Shown: positions 1 to 7,941 of the stretch, piece after piece
Layout: each line of letters opens with the position of its first letter
Numbering within the stretch: position 1 is the stretch's first letter
From: Pontibacter korlensis
GTDB taxonomy: Bacteria; Bacteroidota; Bacteroidia; Cytophagales; Hymenobacteraceae
Direction of reading: 5' to 3'
Length of the DNA stretch: 64,000 nucleotides
Assembly (NCBI RefSeq): GCF_000973725.1
Contig: NZ_CP009621.1
Location: 5,263,001 to 5,327,000 of the forward strand
Translations under genes and position numbers: made by a program
Notes under the pieces: model-generated
The model's database searches: none
What the model was told of the DNA's origin: nothing
What the model saw: only the letters and a program-made list of their open reading frames with translations

Positions 1-164
1 ATCTGGTTCTTCGATACGGAGATTTGATAGTTGGTCCAGAGGTGTTTCTTGTAGGCCAGACACAGGTTGTAGACATACCGGCACGAACCGAGCCACTGAG
101 TGAAAACCTGTGCCTGCGCCCTGGTGGGTTTGAGTCGGAAGCGGTATGTCTTGATCTGGTTCAC
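1..164 (-). CDS. TnpB / IS200-IS605 OrfB-type protein, N-terminus only (runs off left edge)
   Basis: The minus strand opens at a GTG (162-164) and reads about 54 residues to the window edge. The translation includes YRFRLKPTRAQAQVF and CRYVYNLCLAYKK, which match the N-terminal helix-turn-helix segment of IS605 OrfB/TnpB (RNA-guided nuclease relatives). The usual aromatic-rich start and the YVYN block are visible; the catalytic RuvC and zinc regions lie outside the window. No ATG is in frame just upstream, so GTG is the best start, with a TTG further upstream as alternative. Whether the gene is intact, and whether a TnpA partner exists, cannot be seen. Family assignment is fairly sure; activity is unknown. 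Confidence 0.7.
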   Translation of the reverse strand, partial: MNQIKTYRFRLKPTRAQAQVFTQWLGSCRYVYNLCLAYKKHLWTNYQISVSKNQ

Positions 165-323
165 GGCTGCTTTTGGCGCCTTGCCCGGTGCAGGGCATGT
201 TTGCTGCAGCAAAGGTAACAGCCGGCAAGTGCAGGCGGTAGAACATAGGGTAAGATCGAACCCAACAAAAGTGAAGGGATGCTGCACCACATCGAGTGGT
301 TCAAAAAGAAAACCAAATTCATC

Positions 324-343
324 CCTTGGCTAAATCCCCAAGG
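324..343. repeat. Small hairpin upstream of the TnpB-type gene
   Basis: The six-base arms CCTTGG and CCAAGG are separated by eight bases. IS200/IS605 elements carry small subterminal hairpins recognised by their transposase, and this one lies 160 bases upstream of the TnpB-type start. It could mark an element end, but it could equally be chance. A wider pair AAGGGATG/CATCCCTT also surrounds this area. Confidence 0.3.
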
Positions 344-398
344 TACTGTCTTCAAAGTCAAGGATTTTTGTTGCATTTTTCTTACATTTTTCTTATCT

Positions 399-1610
399 TC
401 ACTCTACCTGAAAGAGAGCTCCCGGGCCGACTGGTACTGGAAGTTCATCTTGCGTAGCCCTGGCCTGAGCTGGGGCTATTTCTTTTTCTGCTGTTTCTGG
501 CTGCGTTTCCTGCGTTATTGCGTCTTTGTCAGCTGCGCTGACACCTGAAAGAGAGGCTCCGGCCTCCTGGATTTGGATGTTATTTTTGGGTTCCGCTGGC
601 TGCTGCCCATAACGTGGATCATAGGCTTCATTCTTGCGCCACAGCGTCCAGAGCAGGATCAGCAGCTTGCGCTGCACGGCCACATACGCCTGCATCTTGG
701 TCTTGCCCCTTTTCACGAGCCGCTCGTAGAGGGCAGTAAAGACAGGCTCTTTATAACGTACTACTGTAAAGGCCGGCAGGTGCATGGCCCGCCGGATGTG
801 GGCGTTGCCTTTCTTTGATATTCTGCTTCTGCCCGAGCGCTGGCCCGACTGGTGCTCCACCACGTCATAGCCGGCGTAGCTGACCAGCTGGCCCTGCCGC
901 TCGAAGGTGGCAAAGCCGTTGGTCTCGGCCAGGAGCACGGCCACCGTCTTGAGCCCCACCCCCTTGACCGAGCGCATCTTCTCCACCCGCTCAGCCAGCA
1001 GCGGATCCTGGTAGAGCAGCTCCCCAATAGCCTCCTCCAGCTCCTGGAGGCTCTTGTCCAGGGTGCCGACCAGCTTCTGGAGGTTTCGCTCCACCTGCTT
1101 GACCACCAGCGCACCGTGATGCAGGGCATGGAGCTGGTTCAGGCACACGGTGCGCTGGTTGGAGAAGTCCTCCAGCTGGCGGGTCAGCAGGCGCAGCCGG
1201 TAGATGTTTTTCGACAAGGGCTGCCAGAGCTCCAGGAGCTGCTCCAGGCCCATCTGCGCCAGGCCCCTGGCATCGATCCTGTCGTTCTTGCTCTTGTTTC
1301 CCAGGGCCTGCAGGTAGCGCTTGGCCTTGGTGGGCAGCACCACCGAGACCTGGTAGCCCTCGTGGTAGAGGAACCAGGCCAGCTGCTCGTAGTACACGCC
1401 CGTGGCCTCCATGAGCAGGCGCAGCTCCACGTCCGCTGCGCGCTTGCCCTCCAGCCAGCGCTGCAGCTGCTTGAAGCCTGTGGGGGTGTTGGTGAATTTT
1501 CGGGAGGCTTTCACCTTCACCCGCCGCTCCATGTCCAGGGTGGAGAGGACCACCTCCAGGGCGTCTTTGCTCACATCGACGCCCAGGTTCTGACAGAGTA
1601 AATTCTTCAT
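399..1610 (-). CDS. IS110-family recombinase (transposase)
   Basis: This is a DEDD recombinase that moves an IS110 element as double-stranded DNA, guided in this family by an element-encoded bridge RNA. The N-terminus LGVDVSKDALEVVL is the first DEDD block (RuvC-like). LMEATGVYYEQLAWFL and KNDRIDARGLAQMGL follow, and the C-terminal Tnp domain shows MRSVKGVGLKTVAVLLAET and SYAGYDVVEHQSG. I chose the ATG at 1608-1610, 12 codons inside the longest open frame, because homologues start close to the LGVDVSKD block. It reads through about 403 residues. The last 60 or so residues, after YDPRYGQQP, are Gln/Glu/Ala/Pro-rich and look like an extension beyond the usual end. The gene appears intact. Element boundaries were not resolved. 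Confidence 0.9.
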   Translation of the reverse strand: MKNLLCQNLGVDVSKDALEVVLSTLDMERRVKVKASRKFTNTPTGFKQLQRWLEGKRAADVELRLLMEATGVYYEQLAWFLYHEGYQVSVVLPTKAKRYLQALGNKSKNDRIDARGLAQMGLEQLLELWQPLSKNIYRLRLLTRQLEDFSNQRTVCLNQLHALHHGALVVKQVERNLQKLVGTLDKSLQELEEAIGELLYQDPLLAERVEKMRSVKGVGLKTVAVLLAETNGFATFERQGQLVSYAGYDVVEHQSGQRSGRSRISKKGNAHIRRAMHLPAFTVVRYKEPVFTALYERLVKRGKTKMQAYVAVQRKLLILLWTLWRKNEAYDPRYGQQPAEPKNNIQIQEAGASLSGVSAADKDAITQETQPETAEKEIAPAQARATQDELPVPVGPGALFQVE

Positions 1611-1860
1611 AGCTGAAAGGGGCTTAAGTGGACAAAAAACATTCATCTTCCGGGCCTACACTCACTCATGCCTGCGGATGGGGCAGCCTCTAGGTACTGT
1701 CCAGGCTTTTAAGAAGAAGAGAAAGGGAAGGGCTTGCTTGGGGGCGACATCATCAAAGTGTCTAGTGCAAGGGCTTTCTCCTTCCCTTTCTCTTAGCTTA
1801 CGTTTAAGAGCCTGATAAAATTGAACTTACGCTTATACTGCCAAAGATATGAGTGTTAGG
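1611..1860 (-). other. Upstream non-coding end of the IS110 element, candidate bridge-RNA region
   Basis: The roughly 250 bases upstream of the recombinase start carry no gene. In IS110-group elements the longer non-coding end upstream of the recombinase encodes the bridge RNA that specifies target and donor DNA. This stretch has the right place and length, and it contains a 15-base perfect inverted repeat (1717-1731 with 1780-1794). The element end is not identified and the guide loops are not assigned, so this is an inference from position. Confidence 0.3.
1717..1794. repeat. 15-bp perfect inverted repeat upstream of the IS110 recombinase
   Basis: The arm AAGAGAAAGGGAAGG at 1717-1731 is exactly complementary to 1780-1794, with a 48-base spacer. 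It may be the base of a structured RNA in the element end, or the element's subterminal repeat. A second smaller pair, TGCCAAAGA with TCTTTGGCA, lies at 1839-1873 between this element and the next gene. Confidence 0.6.
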
Positions 1861-1913
1861 GCTTTCTTTGGCATTTTCTCGTAACTCTGGCTACTAGTTT
1901 AACTTTCTTCATT

Positions 1914-2453
1914 TTACTTCCATCCATTACTTTCCTTGGCAGCAGTGATGTGTGCCAGGTGATGGTTGCAGTGCCAGGCGTAGGAACCTATACTTTCCTC
2001 CAGGCTAAATTCCTTGCCATGCTCCGGGTGTACAAACACGCGCTTAAGCTGCTCTTGCGTCAGGGCATTCAGTAAGACCGTCCAACGTTCATGGATGCCT
2101 TCCAGCATCTTTAATGAAGGAGCAATTGGCATATTCTTACTGTCTGCCAGCTCTGCCCACCTGTCCTCATAATATGGTTTTATGGTTGGTTTGTCTTCTG
2201 TAAGCGCTAGCTTAAACCTTATCAGACTGTTCATGTGGCTGTCAGCACAATGATGCACCACCTGCCTGATCGTCCATCCTCCTGGCCGATACGCTGTGTT
2301 TAGCTGCGCTTCAGACAGGTGTTCTACCTCACTTCTGAGCCGTTGCGGGAAAGCTGAGATTTCAGCAATGCTTTGCCGTAAAATTTCGTTCGTTAATTCG
2401 GCTGGCTTCACGTACAGCCCGATCGGGTACTTTAACTCATCGAGTGTCTTCAT
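1914..2453 (-). CDS. YfiT/DinB-superfamily metal-dependent enzyme
   Basis: This 179-residue protein matches the YfiT branch of the DinB-like four-helix fold (putative metal-dependent hydrolases, some of which are thiol transferases). The opening YPIGLYVKP, the middle RPGGWTIRQVVHHCADSH (histidines 67, 68 and 73) and the final WHCNHHLAHI (histidines 161-168) are the family's expected blocks and metal ligands. Length is normal for the family. It is cytosolic, with no signal peptide. It stands alone: the IS110 element lies downstream and gyrB ends upstream on the same strand, more than 160 bases away. The substrate is not evident from the sequence. The gene looks intact. Confidence 0.85.
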   Translation of the reverse strand: MKTLDELKYPIGLYVKPAELTNEILRQSIAEISAFPQRLRSEVEHLSEAQLNTAYRPGGWTIRQVVHHCADSHMNSLIRFKLALTEDKPTIKPYYEDRWAELADSKNMPIAPSLKMLEGIHERWTVLLNALTQEQLKRVFVHPEHGKEFSLEESIGSYAWHCNHHLAHITAAKESNGWK

Positions 2454-2555
2454 TACATAGCTTCATTTATGGGTAGTGCAAAAAGAAATCGGTCTTGAAA
2501 TAAATATAGGAAAACAGATGTATTCTATAACATTAGCGAGGAACTTCTAAATAAA

Positions 2556-2594
2556 AAAGCGGCGGTTACACTTGTTAAGTATAGCCGCCGCTTT
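2556..2594 (-). terminator. Intrinsic terminator of gyrB
   Basis: The arms AAAGCGGCGG (2556-2565) and CCGCCGCTTT (2585-2594) form a 10-bp GC-rich stem. On the minus strand it is followed by a run of T from AAAAAA at 2553-2558. It begins 21 bases after the gyrB stop. Confidence 0.85.
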
Positions 2595-2615
2595 CAATTA
2601 TAATTTAGTCTAAGC

Positions 2616-4574
2616 TTACACGTCTACGCGTGCGTACTTGGCATTTCGCTCAATAAAGTCACGGCGTGGGCCTACCTCGTCGCCCATCAGCATAGAGAAC
2701 AGGTGGTCAGCCTCGGCGGCAGACTCAATAGTTACACGCTTCAGGCTTCGGGTGCTTGGGTCCATCGTAGTATTCCAAAGCTGTTCTGGGTTCATCTCTC
2801 CCAAGCCTTTGTAACGCTGCACGTTTACACTATCCTCTTTGCCTTTTCCAAGCTCCTGAACAGCCTCCATACGGTCTTGTTCACTCCAGCAGTAACGCTC
2901 CTCTTTACCTTTTTTAATCAGGTACAGTGGAGGCAATGCGATATAAATGTACCCTTTCTCCACCAGCTCTTTCATGTAGCGGAAGAAGAACGTCAGGATC
3001 AAAGTACGGATGTGGGAACCATCAACGTCGGCATCCGTCATCACAATAATTTTGTGGTAACGAAGCTTCTCCATATTTAGGGCCTTCTCATCCTCCTGCG
3101 TACCAAAGCTTACACCCAGGGCCGTAATCATGTTCTTGATCTCTTCGTTCTCGTAGATGCGGTGCTCCTGCGCCTTTTCTACGTTCAGGATCTTACCACG
3201 CAGCGGCAGAATAGCCTGGAACTTGCGGTCACGGCCCTGCTTGGCAGAACCACCTGCAGAGTCACCCTCCACCAGGTAAATCTCGCAATTCTCAGGATTG
3301 TTATCTGAACAGTCGGCAAGTTTACCAGGCAAGCTAGTGCTGGAGAGTACGTTCTTACGCTGTACCATCTCACGCGCCTTACGGGCAGCATGGCGGGCCT
3401 GAGCAGCAATAATTACTTTGTTTACAATAGTGCGAGCCTCTTTCGGGTTTTCCTCCAGGTACTGGGTCAGCATTTCGCCAACGGCTGTGTCTACAGCACC
3501 GGAAACCTCGGAGTTACCAAGCTTGGTTTTTGTCTGGCCCTCGAACTGCGGCTCAGCCACTTTTACAGAGATAACCGCCGTTAAACCTTCACGGAAGTCA
3601 TCACCGTTAATATCCACCTTCACCTTATCCAGCATACCTGACTTCTCAGCGTAGCCTTTCAGGGTACGGGTAAGGGCGCGACGGAAACCAGCCACGTGCG
3701 TACCACCCTCTATGGTGTTGATGTTATTTACATAAGAGAAGATATTCTCAGAGTAAGAGGTATTGTACTGCAGGGCAATCTCAACCGGCACACCATTTTT
3801 CTCACTCTCTACATGGATCGGCTCCGGAATCAGGTTCTCGCGTGTCTCGTCCAGGTAAGTTACGAACTCCTTCAAACCGCCTTCTGAGAAGAAAGAGGTC
3901 GAAAGCGGCTCGCCCTGCTCATTTACTTCGCGCAGGTCTTTCAGGTTGATACGGATACCTTTGTTCAGGAACGCCAGTTCGCGAAGGCGGCTGGCAATGG
4001 TATCGTACTTATACTCTGTAGTTGTAAAGATAGAGGCATCCGGATGGAAGGTTACCATGGTACCTGTTCTGTCAGTTTCACCGATCTCGCGCACCGGGTA
4101 TTGCGGCACCCCGATATTGTAATGCTGCTCGTATACTTTGCCGTTGCGGTGCACTGTTACGTGCAGGTCGGTAGAAAGGGCGTTAACGCAGGATACACCT
4201 ACACCGTGCAAACCACCAGATACTTTATAAGTGTCTTTGTCGAACTTACCACCGGCGTGCAGTACTGTCATTACTACCTCCAGGGCAGAACGACCTTCCT
4301 TTTGGTGGAAATCCGTCGGAATACCACGTCCGTTATCGGATACTGTGATGGAGTTATCCGGATTAATGGTTACTGAAATCTCGTCGCAGTGGCCAGCCAG
4401 CGCTTCGTCGATGGAGTTGTCTACTACCTCCCACACCAGGTGGTGCAGGCCTTTAATGCCAATATCGCCAATGTACATGGCCGGGCGCTTACGAACTGCT
4501 TCGAGCCCTTCCAGTACCTGAATACTATTTGCTGAATAATCGTTTGCTAATGATTTTTCTTCCACGTCACTCAT
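2616..4574 (-). CDS. gyrB: DNA gyrase subunit B
   Basis: This is the ATPase subunit of DNA gyrase, which introduces negative supercoils with GyrA. The GHKL ATPase comes first: EVVDNSIDEALAGHC with the Mg-binding Asn near residue 53, DNGRGIP, and the glycine-rich lid HGVGVSCVNALS. The transducer domain follows, then TOPRIM with EGDSAGGSAKQGRD near residue 430 and DADVDGSHIRTL. The C-terminus carries the RYKGLGEMNPEQLW block. At 652 residues it lacks the roughly 165-residue insertion of enterobacterial GyrB, as is usual in this phylum. It starts at ATG 4572-4574 (MSDVEEKSL). It could be confused with ParE, but the YIGDIGIKGLHHLVWEVVDN opening favours GyrB. It has its own terminator and no operon partner. 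Confidence 0.95.
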   Translation of the reverse strand: MSDVEEKSLANDYSANSIQVLEGLEAVRKRPAMYIGDIGIKGLHHLVWEVVDNSIDEALAGHCDEISVTINPDNSITVSDNGRGIPTDFHQKEGRSALEVVMTVLHAGGKFDKDTYKVSGGLHGVGVSCVNALSTDLHVTVHRNGKVYEQHYNIGVPQYPVREIGETDRTGTMVTFHPDASIFTTTEYKYDTIASRLRELAFLNKGIRINLKDLREVNEQGEPLSTSFFSEGGLKEFVTYLDETRENLIPEPIHVESEKNGVPVEIALQYNTSYSENIFSYVNNINTIEGGTHVAGFRRALTRTLKGYAEKSGMLDKVKVDINGDDFREGLTAVISVKVAEPQFEGQTKTKLGNSEVSGAVDTAVGEMLTQYLEENPKEARTIVNKVIIAAQARHAARKAREMVQRKNVLSSTSLPGKLADCSDNNPENCEIYLVEGDSAGGSAKQGRDRKFQAILPLRGKILNVEKAQEHRIYENEEIKNMITALGVSFGTQEDEKALNMEKLRYHKIIVMTDADVDGSHIRTLILTFFFRYMKELVEKGYIYIALPPLYLIKKGKEERYCWSEQDRMEAVQELGKGKEDSVNVQRYKGLGEMNPEQLWNTTMDPSTRSLKRVTIESAAEADHLFSMLMGDEVGPRRDFIERNAKYARVDV

Positions 4575-5524
4575 TTGTGTCTCAGGGTAGATTTAATAGG
4601 TAAAATTACCACTTTTATTTTGTTTAACCGAACACGACTGAAGGTCAAATGTTTACGGATAAAAAATTCAGTTTTATCAGATATATGATATGCTGCTATG
4701 TCAGAAACAGACACTTTATCGATGCCTGTAAAGTAACTATGCAAGTTACCACAATATTTTAAAATGCTGATGTACTGATAGAACAAAAATAGCGACCATT
4801 TAGGTCACTATTTTCGACTTATTTATGGTGGATAATCCTTAACTACCTACTCCGTTTGGAGCAATCCTCTTCCCACACAGATTCTCAAAATTTCTTCTAT
4901 TGTGTGCCGTTGCACTAGTAGGCCAAACTATCTGCCTGGCTCGCATAAGATCTTTGTAAAGTTGCACCCTACAGCATATTTAAGCCCAAGAAAACCCACA
5001 CTTAAACTAGCTTAAAATAAGGGGCAACGGTACTAACCTGCAACTCCAATATTATCTCCAATGCACTAAACTTATTCTTCCGAAGAAAGAAGTGTAATCA
5101 TACCTGCTCCGTGAATATAGATTTGTGCCATTATGCTCCTTATAGCCGTGTTATTACCCGAATATAAACGTTTATACACGAATAAGAACTTATACCTGAA
5201 GCACCTGCTTTGCACCTTTTTCAACTGTTAGCAGCAGCTGCTGGCATAAGGAAACACCTTAAGTTGATGAATTGGCTTAGGGAGGAAGGCTTGCGGCCAT
5301 CACCTTCTGCATACTTCATGTGATAGCTCTCAAAAAAGCAGCAAAGAAGCGCTAGTTCTCCTGATATCTTTTTATATTGTATAGTCACAATATATTGTCA
5401 GGAAGCCTCAAAGTAGCTATAAAATCACTAGTCCTAGTGCAAAGACCTGGCAGGAGCGCTTCCGCACATAGTGCAGATAAGCGTATGTTCACGTATATCC
5501 ATTAGTTGGGCTTAATAATGATAA
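4575..5524. other. Long gene-free region upstream of gyrB
   Basis: This stretch of 950 bases is AT-rich and has no open frame with codon usage resembling its neighbours. The part nearest 4575 must hold the gyrB promoter, but I could not place a convincing Bacteroidota -33/-7 pair. I see no tRNA, no strong hairpin and no repeat here. Confidence 0.5.
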
Positions 5525-6055
5525 ATGAAAATAGGGAGAATCTGTATTTTAGCCTTCACCTCGCTCATTGCACTTTCTTGTAAGAAAGAAGCGCAGAATA
5601 CAGATTACCATTGGGTAACCCGTAAGAATACTATTAATCAAATTGCCAAAATTGAGCGACAGGAAAAAGGAGATACAACTATACTTTCTTACTTTGCCAG
5701 CAGTGACACTCTGAACTACTTTACCGTTAACAGCAACTTGTTGTTTATAGATGGTTCATATCAAGATGGGGTTCTGCATCAATTAGTCGATACAACTATA
5801 ATCATTAGCGATAAAGAGTACAGAGTAGCAAAATATATACAGAATGAAGAAGTAATTGATGGCGGAGTAGTTCATTACTATACTCCTCAATTTGGTGTTT
5901 TTGCTATACATTCAAACACTTGGTCTGGACTACAATATTTACAGTCTACAGATTCTACTAAGAACAAGTTGATAAAGCGCCTAATCAAAGCGACTGTACC
6001 TGAATTTTATGTAAGGGGAGAGCTAAAGTCTGAGCTTGAAAAATTAATAAATTGA
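5525..6055 (+). CDS. Hypothetical lipoprotein
   Basis: This 176-residue protein has a lipoprotein signal peptide: KIGR, then a hydrophobic stretch, then LIALSC with Cys19 as the likely lipidated residue and KKEAQ after it. The mature part is polar and rich in beta-prone segments. I recognise no family. Base composition is AT-richer than gyrB or the carbon block to the right, which fits an accessory gene. It is followed at once by the 3' end of a group II intron on the other strand, so its transcription probably runs into intron sequence. It is probably exported to the inner or outer membrane; the role is unknown. Confidence 0.7.
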   Translation: MKIGRICILAFTSLIALSCKKEAQNTDYHWVTRKNTINQIAKIERQEKGDTTILSYFASSDTLNYFTVNSNLLFIDGSYQDGVLHQLVDTTIIISDKEYRVAKYIQNEEVIDGGVVHYYTPQFGVFAIHSNTWSGLQYLQSTDSTKNKLIKRLIKATVPEFYVRGELKSELEKLIN

Positions 6056-6086
6056 AAAGAATAACTTAGTGCAATCGTGTAGACGG

Positions 6087-6110
6087 CCCCGCCACTGTTA
6101 GGTAGCGGGG
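6087..6110. repeat. GC hairpin beside the group II intron 3' end
   Basis: The arms CCCCGC (6087-6092) and GCGGGG (6105-6110) flank a 12-base loop. The hairpin lies 12 bases outside the predicted 3' end of the intron. Several bacterial group II introns insert next to such hairpins, so it may be part of the target site. Confidence 0.45.
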
Positions 6111-6160
6111 AGCGCCTCACAGTCGAGTAGCGCAAGGGATCCTCCCCCTTACGCCCTCAC

Positions 6161-6194
6161 AGAACCGTGCGTAAAACTCTCGCTTTACACGGCT
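6161..6194 (-). ncRNA. Group II intron A domain V
   Basis: The 34-nt minus-strand hairpin starts AGCCGTGTAAAG, has loop GCGAGAG, and returns as TTTTACGCACGGTTCT. This is the classic catalytic domain V layout with the AGC triad and the ACGGTT return strand. It is immediately followed by the domain VI stem (GCGTAAGGG/CCCTTGCGC). Confidence 0.85.
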
Positions 6195-6209
6195 CCTATT
6201 ATCCAACCT

Positions 6210-7448
6210 TCACGGCCTTACTCCCAGCTGCCAGTGCGCAAACAGGTTCGGAATGGCCTTAGCCATCCTCCCCAGCCAGTTACTCGCCCTGACTTTACGG
6301 CCCCGCAGTTTCTTATACTTCTGCCTGGCCCAGCTCTTGAGAACAAGGTTCAAATATCCCAATACCTCATAGAGTTCCGATTTGTAGAAGTGTCCGTAGT
6401 AGTTTATCCACCCTTTCAGTACAGGGTTGATTTCCTCGGCCAGCCTTGTCAGGCTGCTTCCACTTCTGCTAGTCAGCTTCCACCCCCTTATCTTTTGCCG
6501 GATGGCCTTCTTGGCCTTGTCGCCCACTGCCGGTAAGAAACCCGTAAAGAACTTGCCCTTCCTGTTCCTAGACTTCCTGCTTCTGAATGTGTAACCAAGG
6601 GAATCGAAAGACATGTTCGGGTAAGTTTTGCGTCGGTCCTCGTCCCTGCAGTAAACAACTTTGGTCTTCTCCGGATGCATTTCCAGTCCGCACGCCTTTA
6701 GCCTTTCTGCCAACGCTTCTTTCAGCCCTGTCGCCTGCTGCTCTGTTCTGCAATGTATCACACAGTCGTCTGCGTACCGCTCGAACGGGCAGCCCGGATA
6801 GTGTATCCGTAGCCACTCGTCCATGCAGTAGTGCAGGAAGAGGTTGGCCAGCAGCGGACTGATGACGGCTCCCTGCGGAGTGCCCTTTGTCCTTTCTGTG
6901 GTTACTCCATCCCTTTGCTGCACAGGGGCTGTGAGCCACCGCTCGATGTAGAGCAGCACCCATTTGCAGTCTGTGTGCCTGCGCACTGCTTTGAGGAGCA
7001 ACTCATGCGGAATGCTGTCGAAGAAGCCTTTGATGTCCAGGTCCAGGACCCAGTCCTGCCGCCAGCACCGCCGCCTGGCTTTGCCCACCGCATCCAGTGC
7101 GCCTTTCCCCGGCCTGTACCCATAGGAGTTATCATGGAATACCGGCTCCAGCACGGGCGCCAGTGTCATGGTGACGACCATCTGGGCGATGCGGTCTGTG
7201 ACAGTGGGGATGCCCAAAGGACGTGTGCCTCCTCCGCTCTTTGGTATTTCTACCAACAGCACGGGTGAGGGCACATAGCTGCCCGAACTCATCCGGTTCC
7301 ATAACCGGTAAAGGTGGTTTCTGCTGTCTTGCTCGAACTCCTCGAGGCTTAGCCCATCCACGCCTGCGCTACCTCCGTTGTGTTTTACCCGCAGGTAGGC
7401 TTGGTGCACCAGGTGCTTTGAGATTGTAAATGGTTTTGTCTTAATCAT
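6210..7448 (-). CDS. ltrA: Group II intron reverse transcriptase/maturase (intron A)
   Basis: This intron-encoded protein helps its intron splice and copies it into DNA at new sites. Visible reverse-transcriptase blocks are GSAGVDGLSLEEFE (RT0/1), VEIPKSGGGTRPLGIPTV (RT2), YGYRPGKGALDAV, LDLDIKGFFDSIPHELLL, GTPQGAVISPLLANLFLH, and the catalytic FERYADDCVI. The group II maturase X domain follows (GWINYYGHFYKSELYEVL). There is no HNH endonuclease, so retromobility may use another priming route. I start at ATG 7446-7448 (MIKTKPFTISKHLV), 20 codons inside the longest open frame, because the earlier residues have no counterpart in the family. Length is 412 residues, normal, and the gene looks intact. 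Confidence 0.9.
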   Translation of the reverse strand: MIKTKPFTISKHLVHQAYLRVKHNGGSAGVDGLSLEEFEQDSRNHLYRLWNRMSSGSYVPSPVLLVEIPKSGGGTRPLGIPTVTDRIAQMVVTMTLAPVLEPVFHDNSYGYRPGKGALDAVGKARRRCWRQDWVLDLDIKGFFDSIPHELLLKAVRRHTDCKWVLLYIERWLTAPVQQRDGVTTERTKGTPQGAVISPLLANLFLHYCMDEWLRIHYPGCPFERYADDCVIHCRTEQQATGLKEALAERLKACGLEMHPEKTKVVYCRDEDRRKTYPNMSFDSLGYTFRSRKSRNRKGKFFTGFLPAVGDKAKKAIRQKIRGWKLTSRSGSSLTRLAEEINPVLKGWINYYGHFYKSELYEVLGYLNLVLKSWARQKYKKLRGRKVRASNWLGRMAKAIPNLFAHWQLGVRP

Positions 7449-7941
7449 GTCAGTACCTCCTGCAGAATTACCTGCAGTTTTCTTCGTGATAAAAACCGGA
7501 TAATACACCCCCTTCGCTCCATCCCCATTACAGGGACTTCCTTACTACTACGGGGTGTTCCGCCCGCGTGCCCTGCCTCGGTACTCTGGCTCTTGTGGGT
7601 CTGCCACTTGAGCTTCTCCCTTGCCCCATCAGGGCGACACGTTCTCACGTTCCGTGCAAACGCCTGTGTTAAGGTCACGCTGCCTTAATGCCGGATGCCG
7701 CATGAGCAGTAGCCAGGTTGCCCTCATGCTTGTCCCGGGACAGTGGTGACTCCCGGTTTTGACATCACCTATTCGCTAACGACACTTCTTCAGCAGTTCA
7801 CTTGCGTTCGTCTCCTTAACACCTACCTGCTACCTTTCTGGTAACTTTTCCTTGTCGCTCACGACCATGCCTTTTAAGCAAAGCCGCACAAGGCGGTTTG
7901 GAGCCTGCACCTGAATACCGGCTCCGAGGGACCTGCCCTCA

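Larger units (their letters stand above)
6122..7862 (-). mobile_element. Group II intron A with its own reverse transcriptase
   Basis: On the minus strand a plausible 5' end, GTGAGCGAC, lies at 7862. It is followed by about 410 bases of structured leader with GGAACGTGAGAAC and CTCAAGTGGCAGACC blocks typical of domain I. Then come the reverse transcriptase, a clear domain V (6161-6194), and a domain VI stem ending in CTACTCGAC at 6122, which gives the expected terminal AY. The 3' end is well supported. The 5' end is a best guess from the GTG-G pattern. The element lies about 80 bases beyond the end of a second intron in the same orientation. Confidence 0.75.

Noticed and set aside
852..1601. 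Plus-strand open frame over the IS110 recombinase
   Set aside because: Leu/Gln/His-rich translation is typical of an antisense shadow; the recombinase is unambiguous.
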